49,537 bases of DNA, taken from contig CAYJLW010000024.1 of the NCBI GenBank assembly GCA_964370965.1, forward strand, positions 1-49,537, given 5' to 3'. This document shows positions 34,111-42,114 of this stretch, piece by piece (position 1 is the stretch's first letter; the number at the start of each line of letters is the position of its first letter). The notes beneath the pieces are model-generated. The model searched no databases. It worked only from the letters and a program-made list of their open reading frames with translations, and was not told the DNA's origin. The translations under genes and the position numbers were made by a program. Source of the DNA: CAYJLW01 sp964370965. GTDB lineage: Bacteria > Actinomycetota > Acidimicrobiia > UBA2766.

Positions 34111-35496
34111 GTGGGCTTCCCGGACGCCGACCCGTACGCCACCGTGGCCTCCGCTCTGGCCGCGGGTACCGGCTTCCGTCTTCCCCCCGGTGGGGAAGGG
34201 GCGCTGGCGGCGGCGGTGGACAGGCGCGCCGCGGAGGTCGCCTGCGGTGACGTCGGCGCCTACGGCGCCCTCGTCGCCGGGCCCCGGGGCGTCGAGGAGG
34301 TGCAGTCGCTGTTCGATCTCGTCGCCGTGGGCCGCACGGGGTTCTTCCGGCACCTGCCCGCGTTCCGGGCGCTGCACGGCGGCGTCCTGCCCGGGCTGCG
34401 GGGTCGCCCCGGGGCTGTGACGCTGGCGAGCGTGGGCTGCTCCACTGGGGAGGAGGCCTGGTCGCTGGCGGCGGCCGCCCTCGACGTCCTCGGCACCGGC
34501 GCGGACGTCGCCGTCGTGGGCAGGGACCTGAGCCGACCGGCGCTGCGGGCGGCCCGGCGGGGCGCGTACCGGGCGGACCTCGTCGAGGCGGTCCCGGCGG
34601 AGTTCCGGCGCTGGTTCCGCCTCGTCGAGGGCCTTCTCGAGCCCGTCCCTGCTCTCCGGCGGGTCGTGCGCTTCGAGCGTGCCAACCTGGTCGCGGACCC
34701 CGCGGCGCGGGGTGGCCCGTGGGACGTCGTGTGCTTCGCGAACGTGGGCATCTACTTCGAGCGGGACGTCATGGAACGCCTCGTCGCCGCCATCGCGGAC
34801 GGTCTCCGCCCCGGGGGCCACCTGTTCCTCGGCCACGCCGAGTCCCTCTGGGGTCTGCGCCATCCCCTGGAGCTGGTCGACCTCGGGGGAGCGTTTGCGT
34901 ACCGGCGCCCGTCGGCACCCGTGGTGCGCCCCCCTTCCGGCGCCGTGGCGCCCCCTCCGCGCCGGGGGGCCGCTCCCGAGACGGGGGCCGTCGACCCCGC
35001 ACTGGAGGCGCGTGAGGCGGCCGCCGCCGTGGCGGGCCTCCTCGCCGCGGGGGACATGGCGGCGGCCGAGATCGGTGTGGCCGAGCTTCTCTCCCGTTGG
35101 CCCATGGCGCCAGAGGTGCATTACCTGGCCGGACAGGTCCTGCACCGCGAAGGCCGTGACGAGGAGGCCTTCCAGGAGTTCGGCAGTGCCCTCTACTGCG
35201 ACGCCGCGTTCGGCCTCGCCCACTTCTGCCGGGCGGCGATGCTGGAGCAGCGCGGCGAGGGCCGCCGGGCAGCGGGCGAGTACACGGCGGCGGGAGCCCT
35301 CCTGGGCGAGCAGCCCGGGCGCTTCGAGGTATTCCTCGAGGACATGTCCGCCGTGGCGCTGGCCGGCATCTGCCGTGCCCGGGCCGCGGTGCTCACGGCC
35401 GGGGCACCGGGATCGGAGGCTCAGGGGTCGCTGCGACATAGCGCCGTGGCGGGCGGCGCTTCCCGGGGCGGCGGGACCCCCGCTCGGCCGGCGTGA
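34111..35496 (+). CDS. cheR: CheR-type receptor methyltransferase with C-terminal repeat domain
   Basis: A 461-residue enzyme transferring methyl groups from SAM to receptor glutamates. RTGFFRHLPAF matches the CheR TxFFR motif, and SVGCSTGEEAWSLA is the SAM-binding loop. The motif usually written CRNVLIYF is FANVGIYF here, an Arg replaced by Ala. The C-terminal third (about 290-440) contains helical TPR-like repeats (LAGQVLHREGRDEEAFQEFGSAL), as in CheR proteins of alternative chemosensory systems. It starts 3 bases after the response regulator. No cheB is found in the operon. Confidence 0.87.
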   Translation: MGFPDADPYATVASALAAGTGFRLPPGGEGALAAAVDRRAAEVACGDVGAYGALVAGPRGVEEVQSLFDLVAVGRTGFFRHLPAFRALHGGVLPGLRGRPGAVTLASVGCSTGEEAWSLAAAALDVLGTGADVAVVGRDLSRPALRAARRGAYRADLVEAVPAEFRRWFRLVEGLLEPVPALRRVVRFERANLVADPAARGGPWDVVCFANVGIYFERDVMERLVAAIADGLRPGGHLFLGHAESLWGLRHPLELVDLGGAFAYRRPSAPVVRPPSGAVAPPPRRGAAPETGAVDPALEAREAAAAVAGLLAAGDMAAAEIGVAELLSRWPMAPEVHYLAGQVLHREGRDEEAFQEFGSALYCDAAFGLAHFCRAAMLEQRGEGRRAAGEYTAAGALLGEQPGRFEVFLEDMSAVALAGICRARAAVLTAGAPGSEAQGSLRHSAVAGGASRGGGTPARPA

Positions 35497-35508
35497 GTCG
35501 TGAGGCCT
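35492..35508 (+). repeat. Dispersed intergenic motif, copy overlapping the cheR stop
   Basis: CGTGAGTCGTGAGGCCT begins at the cheR stop codon and matches 28483-28499 except for one base; the arm of the palindrome at 29-47 is a third relative. Confidence 0.4.
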
Positions 35509-35590
35509 CCACCGAGCCGGTGCGCACGTTGGATTGGAACCCCCACAACCCGCCTGTCGGGCGGGGCGGGAACGGCCGCCGGAGGCCTCA
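35501..35590. terminator. Bidirectional terminator region between cheR and the TetR gene
   Basis: TGAGGCCTCC (35501-35510) and GGAGGCCTCA (35581-35590) form a 10-bp inverted repeat enclosing a smaller GC hairpin, CCCGCC...GGCGGG at 35549-35565. Convergent genes end on both sides, so termination from both directions is expected. Confidence 0.5.
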
Positions 35591-36271
35591 GCCCCGGAGG
35601 GATGCCACCTGGTCCTGGAGGCCGGAGAGGATGACGGAGAGACCGAACTCGAACTGCTCGTCGGTGGCGAGATTCGCCATGGGAGCGCCGAGCTCGACGA
35701 GGTTGGGGAACAGGGACGGGTTGAGGGCCTGGGACGCGATCCAGATGCGGTCGTTGATGACGCGTTCGGGCCTGGATGGGTCATATGCCTGGCGGGGAAC
35801 CTCGTAGATGGCGAATCCCAGGGTGTACGTGAGGAGGATCCCGTAGGCGCGGACGGCATCGGGGCCGGTGAGGCCCGCCGCCCGGAGTGCCTCCAGGGAG
35901 TGCTCCACCATGCGGAGCGAGTTCGGGGTCATGACCTCGCGGCCGCCCAGGATGCGGATCACGGCGGGGTGGGCGAGGAGAAGCCGACGCAGGGAACGCA
36001 GAGTGGACCCCGCCTGCACCTGCCAGTCGTCGGCGGCGTCCGCAACGTCCAGCTCGGAGAGGACGAGATCGACGACGCCGTGCAGGATCTCGTCCTTGCC
36101 CCGGTAGTAGACGTAGAGGCTGGCGGGGCCGACTTCGAGGCGGGCGGCGAGCTTGCGCACGCTGAATGCGTCGAGGCCCTCCTCGTCGAGCAGTTCGAGG
36201 GCGGTGGCGGCGATGCGTTCCCGGCTCAGGGACGCCTCGGCCTTGATCGACTTGCGCTGTGTTTTCGCCAT
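35588..36271 (-). CDS. TetR-family transcriptional regulator
   Basis: A 227-residue repressor-like protein. The N-terminal helix-turn-helix reads SRERIAATALELLDEEG...SVRKLAARLEVGPASLYVYY, the TetR signature; the all-helical C-terminal ligand domain resembles the TetR_C group (LRRLLLAHPAVIRILGG). The ATG at 36271 begins MAKTQRKSIKAE directly before the domain; the open frame to 36403 adds an unlikely extension. A TAGCCT box lies ten bases upstream. Its target is not evident; the neighbours are unrelated and no matching operator was found. Confidence 0.88.
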   Translation of the reverse strand: MAKTQRKSIKAEASLSRERIAATALELLDEEGLDAFSVRKLAARLEVGPASLYVYYRGKDEILHGVVDLVLSELDVADAADDWQVQAGSTLRSLRRLLLAHPAVIRILGGREVMTPNSLRMVEHSLEALRAAGLTGPDAVRAYGILLTYTLGFAIYEVPRQAYDPSRPERVINDRIWIASQALNPSLFPNLVELGAPMANLATDEQFEFGLSVILSGLQDQVASLRG

Positions 36272-36464
36272 GCGGGACACCAGGCTAGCCCCGTTCTCCG
36301 CGGCCAAGCGGCCGTGGCGATCATGGCAGCGAACCGCCGCCGCCGCCCTGTTCCAGGTCATCTCACGCAGATACCTCAAGTCGCCCGTCATCCTGACGAC
36401 CAACAGAGCCGTGATTCGTGGGCGTCAGCGGAAGCATCGAAGCGGTCGGGCGTGTCCTCGCGCG

Positions 36465-36917
36465 TCAGCAGTTGATCGACACCGACAGCTGCTCGTCGCC
36501 CTCAGGACCGGCCACGGTGCCGGAGTAGCCAAAGGTGCTGGCGCCGGTCGTCGGGTTCGCGCCCTTGGCGGTCCACACCGAGGGGTTCCCGACACCCCGC
36601 AGTGTGATGGTCACGGCGCCCGCGGCGCCCCCGGCAGAGAACTCGTACTTGCCGTCGGACGTCACGGCGACGATACCGACCGCACCGCCGTCGGGGCCCA
36701 GTGAGCAGCTCTGCACCTCGAGGCCATAGGTCTCGTCCCCGAGCGTGAGCTCGCTGTCGGTATCGCCGCCGTCGGTCGACGCTGCACTCGACGTCGCGCT
36801 CGACTGGCTCGACGAGTTCGAAGCTGAGCTCGAGGTGCTCGACACTTCCGACCCCCCGCTGCTGCATCCGGCGACCAACAACAGTGCGATCGCCGCAATG
36901 CCGAAGAAACTCCTCAT
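36465..36917 (-). CDS. Small lipoprotein
   Basis: A 150-residue exported lipoprotein: hydrophobic signal, lipobox LVAGC with the lipidated Cys at 18, a Ser/Thr-rich spacer of about 35 residues (SSTSSSASNSSSQSS), then a beta-rich domain of about 95 residues (ITLRGVGNPSVWTAKG; FGYSGTVAGPEG) ending in a Cys that could pair with the Cys in VQSCSLG. This is the pattern of small mycobacterial-type surface lipoproteins of unknown function. Confidence 0.75.
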   Translation of the reverse strand: MRSFFGIAAIALLLVAGCSSGGSEVSSTSSSASNSSSQSSATSSAASTDGGDTDSELTLGDETYGLEVQSCSLGPDGGAVGIVAVTSDGKYEFSAGGAAGAVTITLRGVGNPSVWTAKGANPTTGASTFGYSGTVAGPEGDEQLSVSINC

Positions 36918-37081
36918 AGGAAAACGCCTGTCTCCCGATTGGCAGTGGGGGACACCCTATCTTCTGCCCTGGCTGCCATCAAGGCGTCGGGAACGGCCAC
37001 GGTGCCGACCGGGGCCGCCACGCACCGCCACCCGTGCCCCGTTCCTCGCGGAGCGGCTGCCGCCCAGGGTGTGGACGTTGC

Positions 37082-37204
37082 CTACATCTCGGCGTCGTGG
37101 GTGAGGCGTCCGCAGAGCGCTTCGAGGTCGAGCCACTTGTACGGAGCCCCCTTGACGGCACCGTAATAGAGGTTGAACCCGTCGATGTAGACGATCGTTG
37201 CCAT
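37082..37204 (-). pseudogene. N-terminal remnant of a NYN-domain (LabA/DUF88-like) ribonuclease
   Basis: Forty codons, MATIVYIDGFNLYYGAVKG followed by PYKWLDLEALCGRL, match the beginning of NYN/PIN-like nucleases, with the first catalytic Asp in YIDGFNLYY. A stop then cuts it off; the other catalytic acids are missing and neither other frame continues the domain. The piece lies directly against a HEPN remnant. Confidence 0.7.
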
Positions 37205-37226
37205 GGACCTGGGAGACGACGGTGTC

Positions 37227-37301
37227 CTCGAGATCGCTGGCCGCGGCCTCGGCGAACTCCTCGGCCTTGGCGGCGTAGGCACGGACCTGCGCGGCTGACA
37301 C
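37227..37301 (-). pseudogene. N-terminal remnant of a HEPN-domain protein
   Basis: GTG 37301 (or ATG 37349, overlapping the upstream gene) opens a frame reading VSAAQVRAYAAKAEEFAEAA and a few more residues, typical of the first helix of small HEPN proteins that follow MNT nucleotidyltransferases. Family-like sequence stops near 37227 and the frame runs into the NYN remnant. The catalytic RxxxxH part is absent. Confidence 0.5.
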
Positions 37302-37320
37302 CGGCTCGGTGCGACCGGGC

Positions 37321-37944
37321 TCAGGCACTGCGGACTGCCCGGAGCTCATCGATGCCGTGCCCGTACACGACACGGCCGTCACGCCGGATGTCCACCCACA
37401 CCCGGGTGCGGCCGGCGAGCTTCGTTGCCGCCTCTTCCGTGCTCACCTCGAGGACCTCGACCGGGTTGCCAGTAAGTCGGCGTACGTCGCGGCGCCAGGC
37501 TTCGATCGAGGCCGACCACGCGTCGTCGTCCTCGCCGACTTCAGCGGGCCGGACGACCACGACGTCGACGTCGCTGTCGGCGTCGGCCTCCCTCCGGGCG
37601 AACGATCCGAAGACGATCACGCTTACCGGCGGGTGAGGGAGTGCTCCGGCCAGTCGACCCGTCTCGTCGAGCACGGTGTCGGTGGAGCGGGCGAGGGCGA
37701 GCAGCGCCTGGGAGGCGACGTGCGCCGGCACGAGCCGGAACAGCGATGCCGGCGGAACCTCCCGCCGCTCGACGACACCGAGCGCGACCAGGTCGGGCAG
37801 CAAGCGGGATGCCTGGGCCTGGCTGATCCCGGCGAGCTGGGCGATGGTCCGCAGGTTCAGCTCGGCAGTGGTCTCGGCCAGGACCGCGAGCACCCGCCCC
37901 TGGGCGCCTGGCACGATGGCCTCGATCGGTCGCACGAAATCCAC
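37321..37944 (-). CDS. MNT-type nucleotidyltransferase with N-terminal winged helix
   Basis: A 207-residue protein. N-terminal helix-turn-helix (NLRTIAQLAGISQAQASRLLPDL) followed by a minimal nucleotidyltransferase core: VIVFGSFARREADADSDVDVVVV, the GSxARxxxxxxSDxD motif with both metal-binding Asp. In MNT/HEPN toxin-antitoxin systems this protein AMPylates and silences the HEPN RNase; here its HEPN partner survives only as a fragment just downstream, leaving an apparently intact but orphan antitoxin. A TAGACT box six bases before GTG 37944 indicates a leaderless transcript. Confidence 0.82.
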   Translation of the reverse strand: MDFVRPIEAIVPGAQGRVLAVLAETTAELNLRTIAQLAGISQAQASRLLPDLVALGVVERREVPPASLFRLVPAHVASQALLALARSTDTVLDETGRLAGALPHPPVSVIVFGSFARREADADSDVDVVVVRPAEVGEDDDAWSASIEAWRRDVRRLTGNPVEVLEVSTEEAATKLAGRTRVWVDIRRDGRVVYGHGIDELRAVRSA

Positions 37945-37950
37945 GGGCGC

Positions 37951-37956
37951 AGTCTA
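37951..37956 (-). promoter_or_regulatory. Leaderless-type -10 box of the MNT gene
   Basis: TAGACT read on the minus strand, six bases before GTG 37944. Confidence 0.5.
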
Positions 37957-38081
37957 CGCCAATAGCCCGCAGAAATGGAACGATGCTTCCGTATTTGCTG
38001 ACAGTCCCGCCTGGTGGTGCGCCTCGGCTTCCAACGGATCTTCTAACGGCGGCCGGTCGCTCCCCGGGCGGGGCGTGCTCC

Positions 38082-38633
38082 TCACCCCACGGAGGCGGGT
38101 TGGCCGGGGCTGTCGAAAGAGGTCAGGACCCGCTCCAGGAACGCCACGAGGGTCCCCTTCACGCTGGCACGGTCGAGGGCATCCGTGGGGATGACGAGGT
38201 CCACGTCCACACCCAGGTGGGCCGAGATGCGGCGGCGGTCGGCCTCGAAGTCGGCCGTCTTGTTCGCGGCGACGAGGAACGGTGTGTGCTCGTGGCGGCC
38301 GAAGAACTCCAGGATGGGCTTCGCCTCCTCCAGGGACTCGGGCCGGGCGCAGTCGAGGAGGACGATGTAGCCCAGCATCCCACGGCTGGCGACCTCCCAC
38401 ATGAAGTCGAAGCGCTCTTGGCCGGGCGTGCCGAACAGGTACAGGATGAGGTCGTCCGCGATCGTGATCCGCCCGAAGTCGATCGCCACGGTCGTCTCGC
38501 GCTTGCCCGCCGTCTCGGTGCCGTCGGAGATCTCGCTCTCGGTCGAGAGCATCGTGATCTCCGAGACAGACCTGATGAAGGTGGTCTTCCCGGCGCCGAA
38601 GGGCCCGGTGATCACCACCTTGACCGGTTCCAA
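38082..38633 (-). CDS. CvnD-like small GTPase
   Basis: A 183-residue Ras-like GTPase: G1 loop GPFGAGKTTFIRSVSEI, a SDGTET switch I region, G3 FGTPGQERFDFMW, and G4-like AANKTADFE. SVSEI after the P-loop and TPGQERF are typical of CvnD GTPases of actinobacterial conservons, which act with a sensor kinase, a roadblock protein and a DUF742 protein. None of those genes is next to it here, so it appears orphaned. TTG 38633 is preferred because GGGAG stands about 11 bases upstream; the frame to 38789 overlaps the divergent gene. Confidence 0.82.
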   Translation of the reverse strand: MEPVKVVITGPFGAGKTTFIRSVSEITMLSTESEISDGTETAGKRETTVAIDFGRITIADDLILYLFGTPGQERFDFMWEVASRGMLGYIVLLDCARPESLEEAKPILEFFGRHEHTPFLVAANKTADFEADRRRISAHLGVDVDLVIPTDALDRASVKGTLVAFLERVLTSFDSPGQPASVG

Positions 38634-38767
38634 GGCAGGGCAACTCCCTCTCGCCTGTCCGTGGTCGCGACCGCGCGACGGCGCGCGCAGCGACGGTCGC
38701 TCCCTCTCTTCGTCGGCATCGGGCGGGCCGCCCTTGAAACCCCGAAGGGGACGGGAGGGGGTGTCGG

Positions 38768-38773
38768 TACGAT
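38768..38773 (+). promoter_or_regulatory. Leaderless-type -10 box
   Basis: TACGAT six bases before GTG 38780. Confidence 0.5.
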
Positions 38774-38779
38774 CCCGGC

Positions 38780-39691
38780 GTGCGTTCACGTCGGGACATC
38801 GAGGCTCTGGCCGCTGTATCGGGGGCTGTCGTCGTCTTCGGTTTCGGCGGCGTCATCTCCAAGGCGGTCTCGACGACGGGCTTCGTGGTCGCCTTCTGGC
38901 GCCTCCTGCTGGGCAGTGTCGCCCAGGTGCTGCTCCTCGCCGTCGCCGGCCGTCGCCTGAGCTGGCGGGGGCTCCGCCTCTCGGCGGTGGGCGGCGTCCT
39001 CTTCGGTGTCCACACGGCCTTCTTCAACACCAGCCTGAAGCTCACGTCCGTGGCGAACGTCACCGTGATCGCCGCCCTGCAGCCCGCTCTCGTCCTCGTG
39101 GTCGCCGGCCGGCTTCTCGGGGAGAGGGTCAGGGCGGCCCATGTGGTGTGGACGGCCGTGGCGATCGCCGGGGTCGCCGCCATCGTGTTCGCCGGTGCGG
39201 GGACGCCGTCGTGGAGGCCCCTGGGCGACGCGCTCGCCTTCTGCAACCTCTTTGCCTGGACGTCGTACTTCCTGGCGTCCAAGCGCGTGCGTGAGGAGGT
39301 CGGGGTGCTTGAGTACATGGCGGGGGTGGTCGTCACGGCCGCCGTCGTGATGACGGCCCTGTGCCTCGTCACAGACCAGCGCCCCTTGGCCGTCGACGGC
39401 ACCGACTGGGTGTGGCTCGTCGTGCTCACCCTGGGGCCGGCCACCTGCGGGCACCTCATGCTCACCTGGGCGCACCCCCGCGTGGACGCATCCGTGTCCT
39501 CCCTCGTCATGCTCGGTGTGCCCGTCGTGGCGACCGTGACCGCCGCCGTCTTCCTCGGGGAACGCCTCACCCCCGTCCACGTCCTGGGGGGTACGGTGGT
39601 CCTCGTGGCGATCGGCGCCATCGTGCGGGGGACGAGCACCCCGGTGGCCGAGGAGATCGCCGAGGGGGCGGCCGAGGCCGCCGCCCCGTGA
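38780..39691 (+). CDS. DMT-superfamily (EamA) transporter
   Basis: A 303-residue membrane protein with about ten TM segments in two EamA halves (about 10-135 and 150-285). Typical marks: FWRLLLGSVAQ after TM2, ALQPALVLVVAGRLLGERV at the end of the first half and LVMLGVPVVATVTAAVFLGERLTPVH in the second. EamA proteins usually export small metabolites such as amino acids; the substrate here is unknown. The next gene starts 16 bases downstream and is probably co-transcribed. Confidence 0.9.
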   Translation: MRSRRDIEALAAVSGAVVVFGFGGVISKAVSTTGFVVAFWRLLLGSVAQVLLLAVAGRRLSWRGLRLSAVGGVLFGVHTAFFNTSLKLTSVANVTVIAALQPALVLVVAGRLLGERVRAAHVVWTAVAIAGVAAIVFAGAGTPSWRPLGDALAFCNLFAWTSYFLASKRVREEVGVLEYMAGVVVTAAVVMTALCLVTDQRPLAVDGTDWVWLVVLTLGPATCGHLMLTWAHPRVDASVSSLVMLGVPVVATVTAAVFLGERLTPVHVLGGTVVLVAIGAIVRGTSTPVAEEIAEGAAEAAAP

Positions 39692-39707
39692 GCGGAGGGA
39701 CACACCT

Positions 39708-40058
39708 GTGGCGATCTCGCTGACCATGGACTGCAACGACCGTGACCGGCAGGCGAAGTTCTGGTGCGGCGCCCTCGGGTACTCCGTCGGGGAACGGGCG
39801 GGCGTGTACGTCGCTCTCGTTCCCGAGGGGCCGGGACCGATGATCTTCCTCCAGCAGGTTCCGGAATCCAAGGCGGCCAAGAACCGCCTGCACATGGACT
39901 GGGAGGTGGCGGACATGGACGCGGAGGCCGCCCGCCTCGTCGCTCTCGGGGCCACACGGGGCGACCGCTTCGAGGAGCACGGGGTCGCCTGGATCACCAT
40001 GCGCGACCCGGAGGGCAACGAGTTCTGCGTGGAACAGGCTCTCCCGGTTGCCCTTTGA
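39708..40058 (+). CDS. VOC/glyoxalase-fold protein
   Basis: A 116-residue single VOC module: DCNDRDRQAKFWCGALGY at the start, MIFLQQVPESKAAKNRLHMDW in the middle and MRDPEGNEFCVEQ at the end. His in RLHMDW and Glu in NEFCVE are possible metal ligands. Such proteins are dioxygenases, isomerases or binding proteins; this one belongs to the common actinobacterial glyoxalase-like group without known substrate. GTG 39708 is preceded by GGAGGG. Confidence 0.85.
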   Translation: MAISLTMDCNDRDRQAKFWCGALGYSVGERAGVYVALVPEGPGPMIFLQQVPESKAAKNRLHMDWEVADMDAEAARLVALGATRGDRFEEHGVAWITMRDPEGNEFCVEQALPVAL

Positions 40059-40084
40059 CCCCTTTTGACCTCGGGGTGGGCCGC

Positions 40085-40118
40085 GGGGCCGCCCCCGCTG
40101 TCGGGCGAGGGCGGCCCC
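40085..40118. terminator. Bidirectional hairpin terminator
   Basis: GGGGCCGCCC (40085-40094) pairs perfectly with GGGCGGCCCC (40109-40118) in the 68-base gap between the convergent VOC and permease genes. Confidence 0.65.
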
Positions 40119-40126
40119 CGGGGCGT

Positions 40127-41776
40127 CTAGGCGGTCCCGTCGGCCGGCGTCGGATGGGGGACCTGGTCGGGACGGGCGCCGACCCGTTCCTTCCAGACTG
40201 ATTCCGCCTCGATGTCCTGCTCGATCGCCTCGAGCTCGGATTCCGAGCCCATCCGCTGCGGGCCCTCGAAGCGCTTGGAGTACCAGGCGTACCACATGAC
40301 CGTGAAGACCGCCTGGAACACGACCATGCTCAGGACCACCTGGAGTTGGCCGTTGATGAACGGGAAGGCGTCGCTGAACAGGAGCCCCGCCGCGTCCGCA
40401 TTCGTGACGAGGGGGGCGCTCTTGGGTGCGGCGGGCAGGCACATCACGACCGAGATGATCGCCACCCAGATCATCGACGCCATCGCCACGGGACGGGAGT
40501 AGCGGCCCAGGCTCCAGGGCCCGTCGTGTTCAGCTCGCCATGCCCCCCGCGTCCGGGCGCGGTGGCGGAGGTACACCGGGAATATGTACGAGATGTAGAG
40601 GGCGATGACCGAGATCGCCGTCACGATGGCGTATCCCTTGGCGTAGAGCCCGGAGACGAATCCCATCACGACGGCGAGCCAGATCGCCGGTACCGGCGTC
40701 CTCCACTTCGGCGACACGCGCCGGAACAGGTTGTGGCCGGGGAAGCCGCCGTCACGGGCGAAGGCGAAGATGAGACGGCTGTTCGACGTCACCGAGGACA
40801 GGCCGCAGAACAGCATGGCGATGGTTACGAGCGTGAGGATCACGCGGGCGAAGCCGTGGGAGAACGCCTGCTCGAAGACCTGGATGAACGGCGTCCCGGA
40901 CGCCGCCACAGCAGCCTGGTCGCGCATCGCCCAGGTCACCGTGAACAGCATGACGTAGCCGCAGATGCCGGACACGGCGACGGCGAGGAACATCCCCCAG
41001 GGTGCCCGGACCCTGGGCTGGACCGTCTCCTCGGAGATGTGCGCCGAGGCGTCGTAGCCCGTGTACGTCCACTGCGCCTGCAGGAGGCCGAGGAGGAACA
41101 CGTACCAGAGGCCGTACCCGGCCGTGTTCGCGGTCTGCAGGTCCCAGACGTTCTTGACGTCGCCCTTGTCCCCGAAGAACAGGATCGCCCCGACGATGAA
41201 GGCGACGACGCCTACGTGCCAGACGACGGAGAAGTCGTTCAGCCAGGCGACGATGCGGACCCCGAAGTGGTTCAGGAGCCCGTACGCGACGAGGACGCCG
41301 CCGAAGAGCATGTAGATGGACACGGGCTGGGGTTCGTATGGTCCCTTCACCTTCATGCCGAGGAGGTCACCGAGGAAGATCGTGGCGCCGAGGGCGATGC
41401 CGGCGGTGATCGTGAACTGGCCGATGAAGTTCCACATCGCCGTGAACCAGCCCCAGCCCTTGCCGCCGAGGACCGCCGACCAGTGGTACAGCGCCCCGGC
41501 CGTGGGGATGGCCGAGGCGAGCTCGGCCATGGCGGCGGCGACGAGGATGACGAAGATCGTGATCAGCGGCCAGCCGATGCCGTTGATGCCGGGGCCGGCG
41601 TTCGCCAACCCCTGGCCGTACAGCAGGACGGCGCCGGTCAGGATCGAGATGATCGAAAAGGACACGGCGAAGTTCGAGAACCCGCCCATGTCCCGGAAGA
41701 GCTGCTGTGCGTAGCCGAAGCCGTGGAGGTCCTCGACGTCGCGCTGGATCTGTTCGTGCTTGACGTCCATCGCCAC
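40127..41776 (-). CDS. APC-family amino acid/amine permease
   Basis: A 549-residue transporter with about twelve TM segments. The N-terminal GFGYAQQLFRDMGGFSNFAVSFS and the following TM1 are typical of APC-superfamily amine and GABA/ethanolamine-type permeases; WTYTGYDASAHISEETVQPR between TM6 and TM7 is another APC signature. GTG 41776, seven bases after GGAGGG, is preferred over ATG 41770. It starts three bases after a 47-residue membrane peptide gene. Divergent to it are an SDR and a glutamine-synthetase-like gene, which suggests import of an amine that is then gamma-glutamylated. Confidence 0.9.
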   Translation of the reverse strand: MAMDVKHEQIQRDVEDLHGFGYAQQLFRDMGGFSNFAVSFSIISILTGAVLLYGQGLANAGPGINGIGWPLITIFVILVAAAMAELASAIPTAGALYHWSAVLGGKGWGWFTAMWNFIGQFTITAGIALGATIFLGDLLGMKVKGPYEPQPVSIYMLFGGVLVAYGLLNHFGVRIVAWLNDFSVVWHVGVVAFIVGAILFFGDKGDVKNVWDLQTANTAGYGLWYVFLLGLLQAQWTYTGYDASAHISEETVQPRVRAPWGMFLAVAVSGICGYVMLFTVTWAMRDQAAVAASGTPFIQVFEQAFSHGFARVILTLVTIAMLFCGLSSVTSNSRLIFAFARDGGFPGHNLFRRVSPKWRTPVPAIWLAVVMGFVSGLYAKGYAIVTAISVIALYISYIFPVYLRHRARTRGAWRAEHDGPWSLGRYSRPVAMASMIWVAIISVVMCLPAAPKSAPLVTNADAAGLLFSDAFPFINGQLQVVLSMVVFQAVFTVMWYAWYSKRFEGPQRMGSESELEAIEQDIEAESVWKERVGARPDQVPHPTPADGTA

Positions 41777-41779
41777 GGC

Positions 41780-41923
41780 TCAGCCCTCCGCCTCTGCCTC
41801 GGTGATGAACGGGACGTGCTCCGACTCGTCGAAGCCGCGGACGTTGCGCTCTGCCTCGCGGCCGAGCGTGAAGCCGACGACGACGGCGACGAGGAGCAGG
41901 ACGAGACCGATCGCTGTCTCCAT
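41780..41923 (-). CDS. 47-residue single-span membrane peptide
   Basis: METAIGLVLLLVAVVVGFTL forms one membrane helix, followed by a charged cytoplasmic tail (GREAERNVRGFDESEHVPF) rich in acidic residues. AGGGGG is correctly spaced before the ATG, and the stop lies three bases before the permease start, so the two are translationally coupled. I infer a small accessory or stabilising subunit of the permease; no known family is recognised. Confidence 0.65.
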   Translation of the reverse strand: METAIGLVLLLVAVVVGFTLGREAERNVRGFDESEHVPFITEAEAEG

Positions 41924-42100
41924 ACGACCCCCTGTGCGGGGGCCCGGCCGCCGGTGGTGACCGGCTCCGGATACCCCCATCGGCCGATCGGTGGCGACGC
42001 CGGGCGGCGTCCCTGATGGGCAGGTTAGACCTCTCCCTCCCGGATTCGGTTTCTTCCGACCCTGTCCGCCTGGGCTCCCCCGGGCGGCGTCCCGGCCGAC

Positions 42101-42106
42101 TAGCGT
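42101..42106 (+). promoter_or_regulatory. Leaderless-type -10 box of the SDR/ligase operon
   Basis: TAGCGT eight bases before ATG 42115, with no Shine-Dalgarno sequence. The rest of the 191-base divergent gap to the small membrane gene holds no other motif that I can name. Confidence 0.5.
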
Positions 42107-42114
42107 CACCCGTC

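Noticed and set aside
37082..37382. A functional HEPN-NYN fusion nuclease
   Set aside because: The two fragments are in different frames and each lacks its catalytic end.
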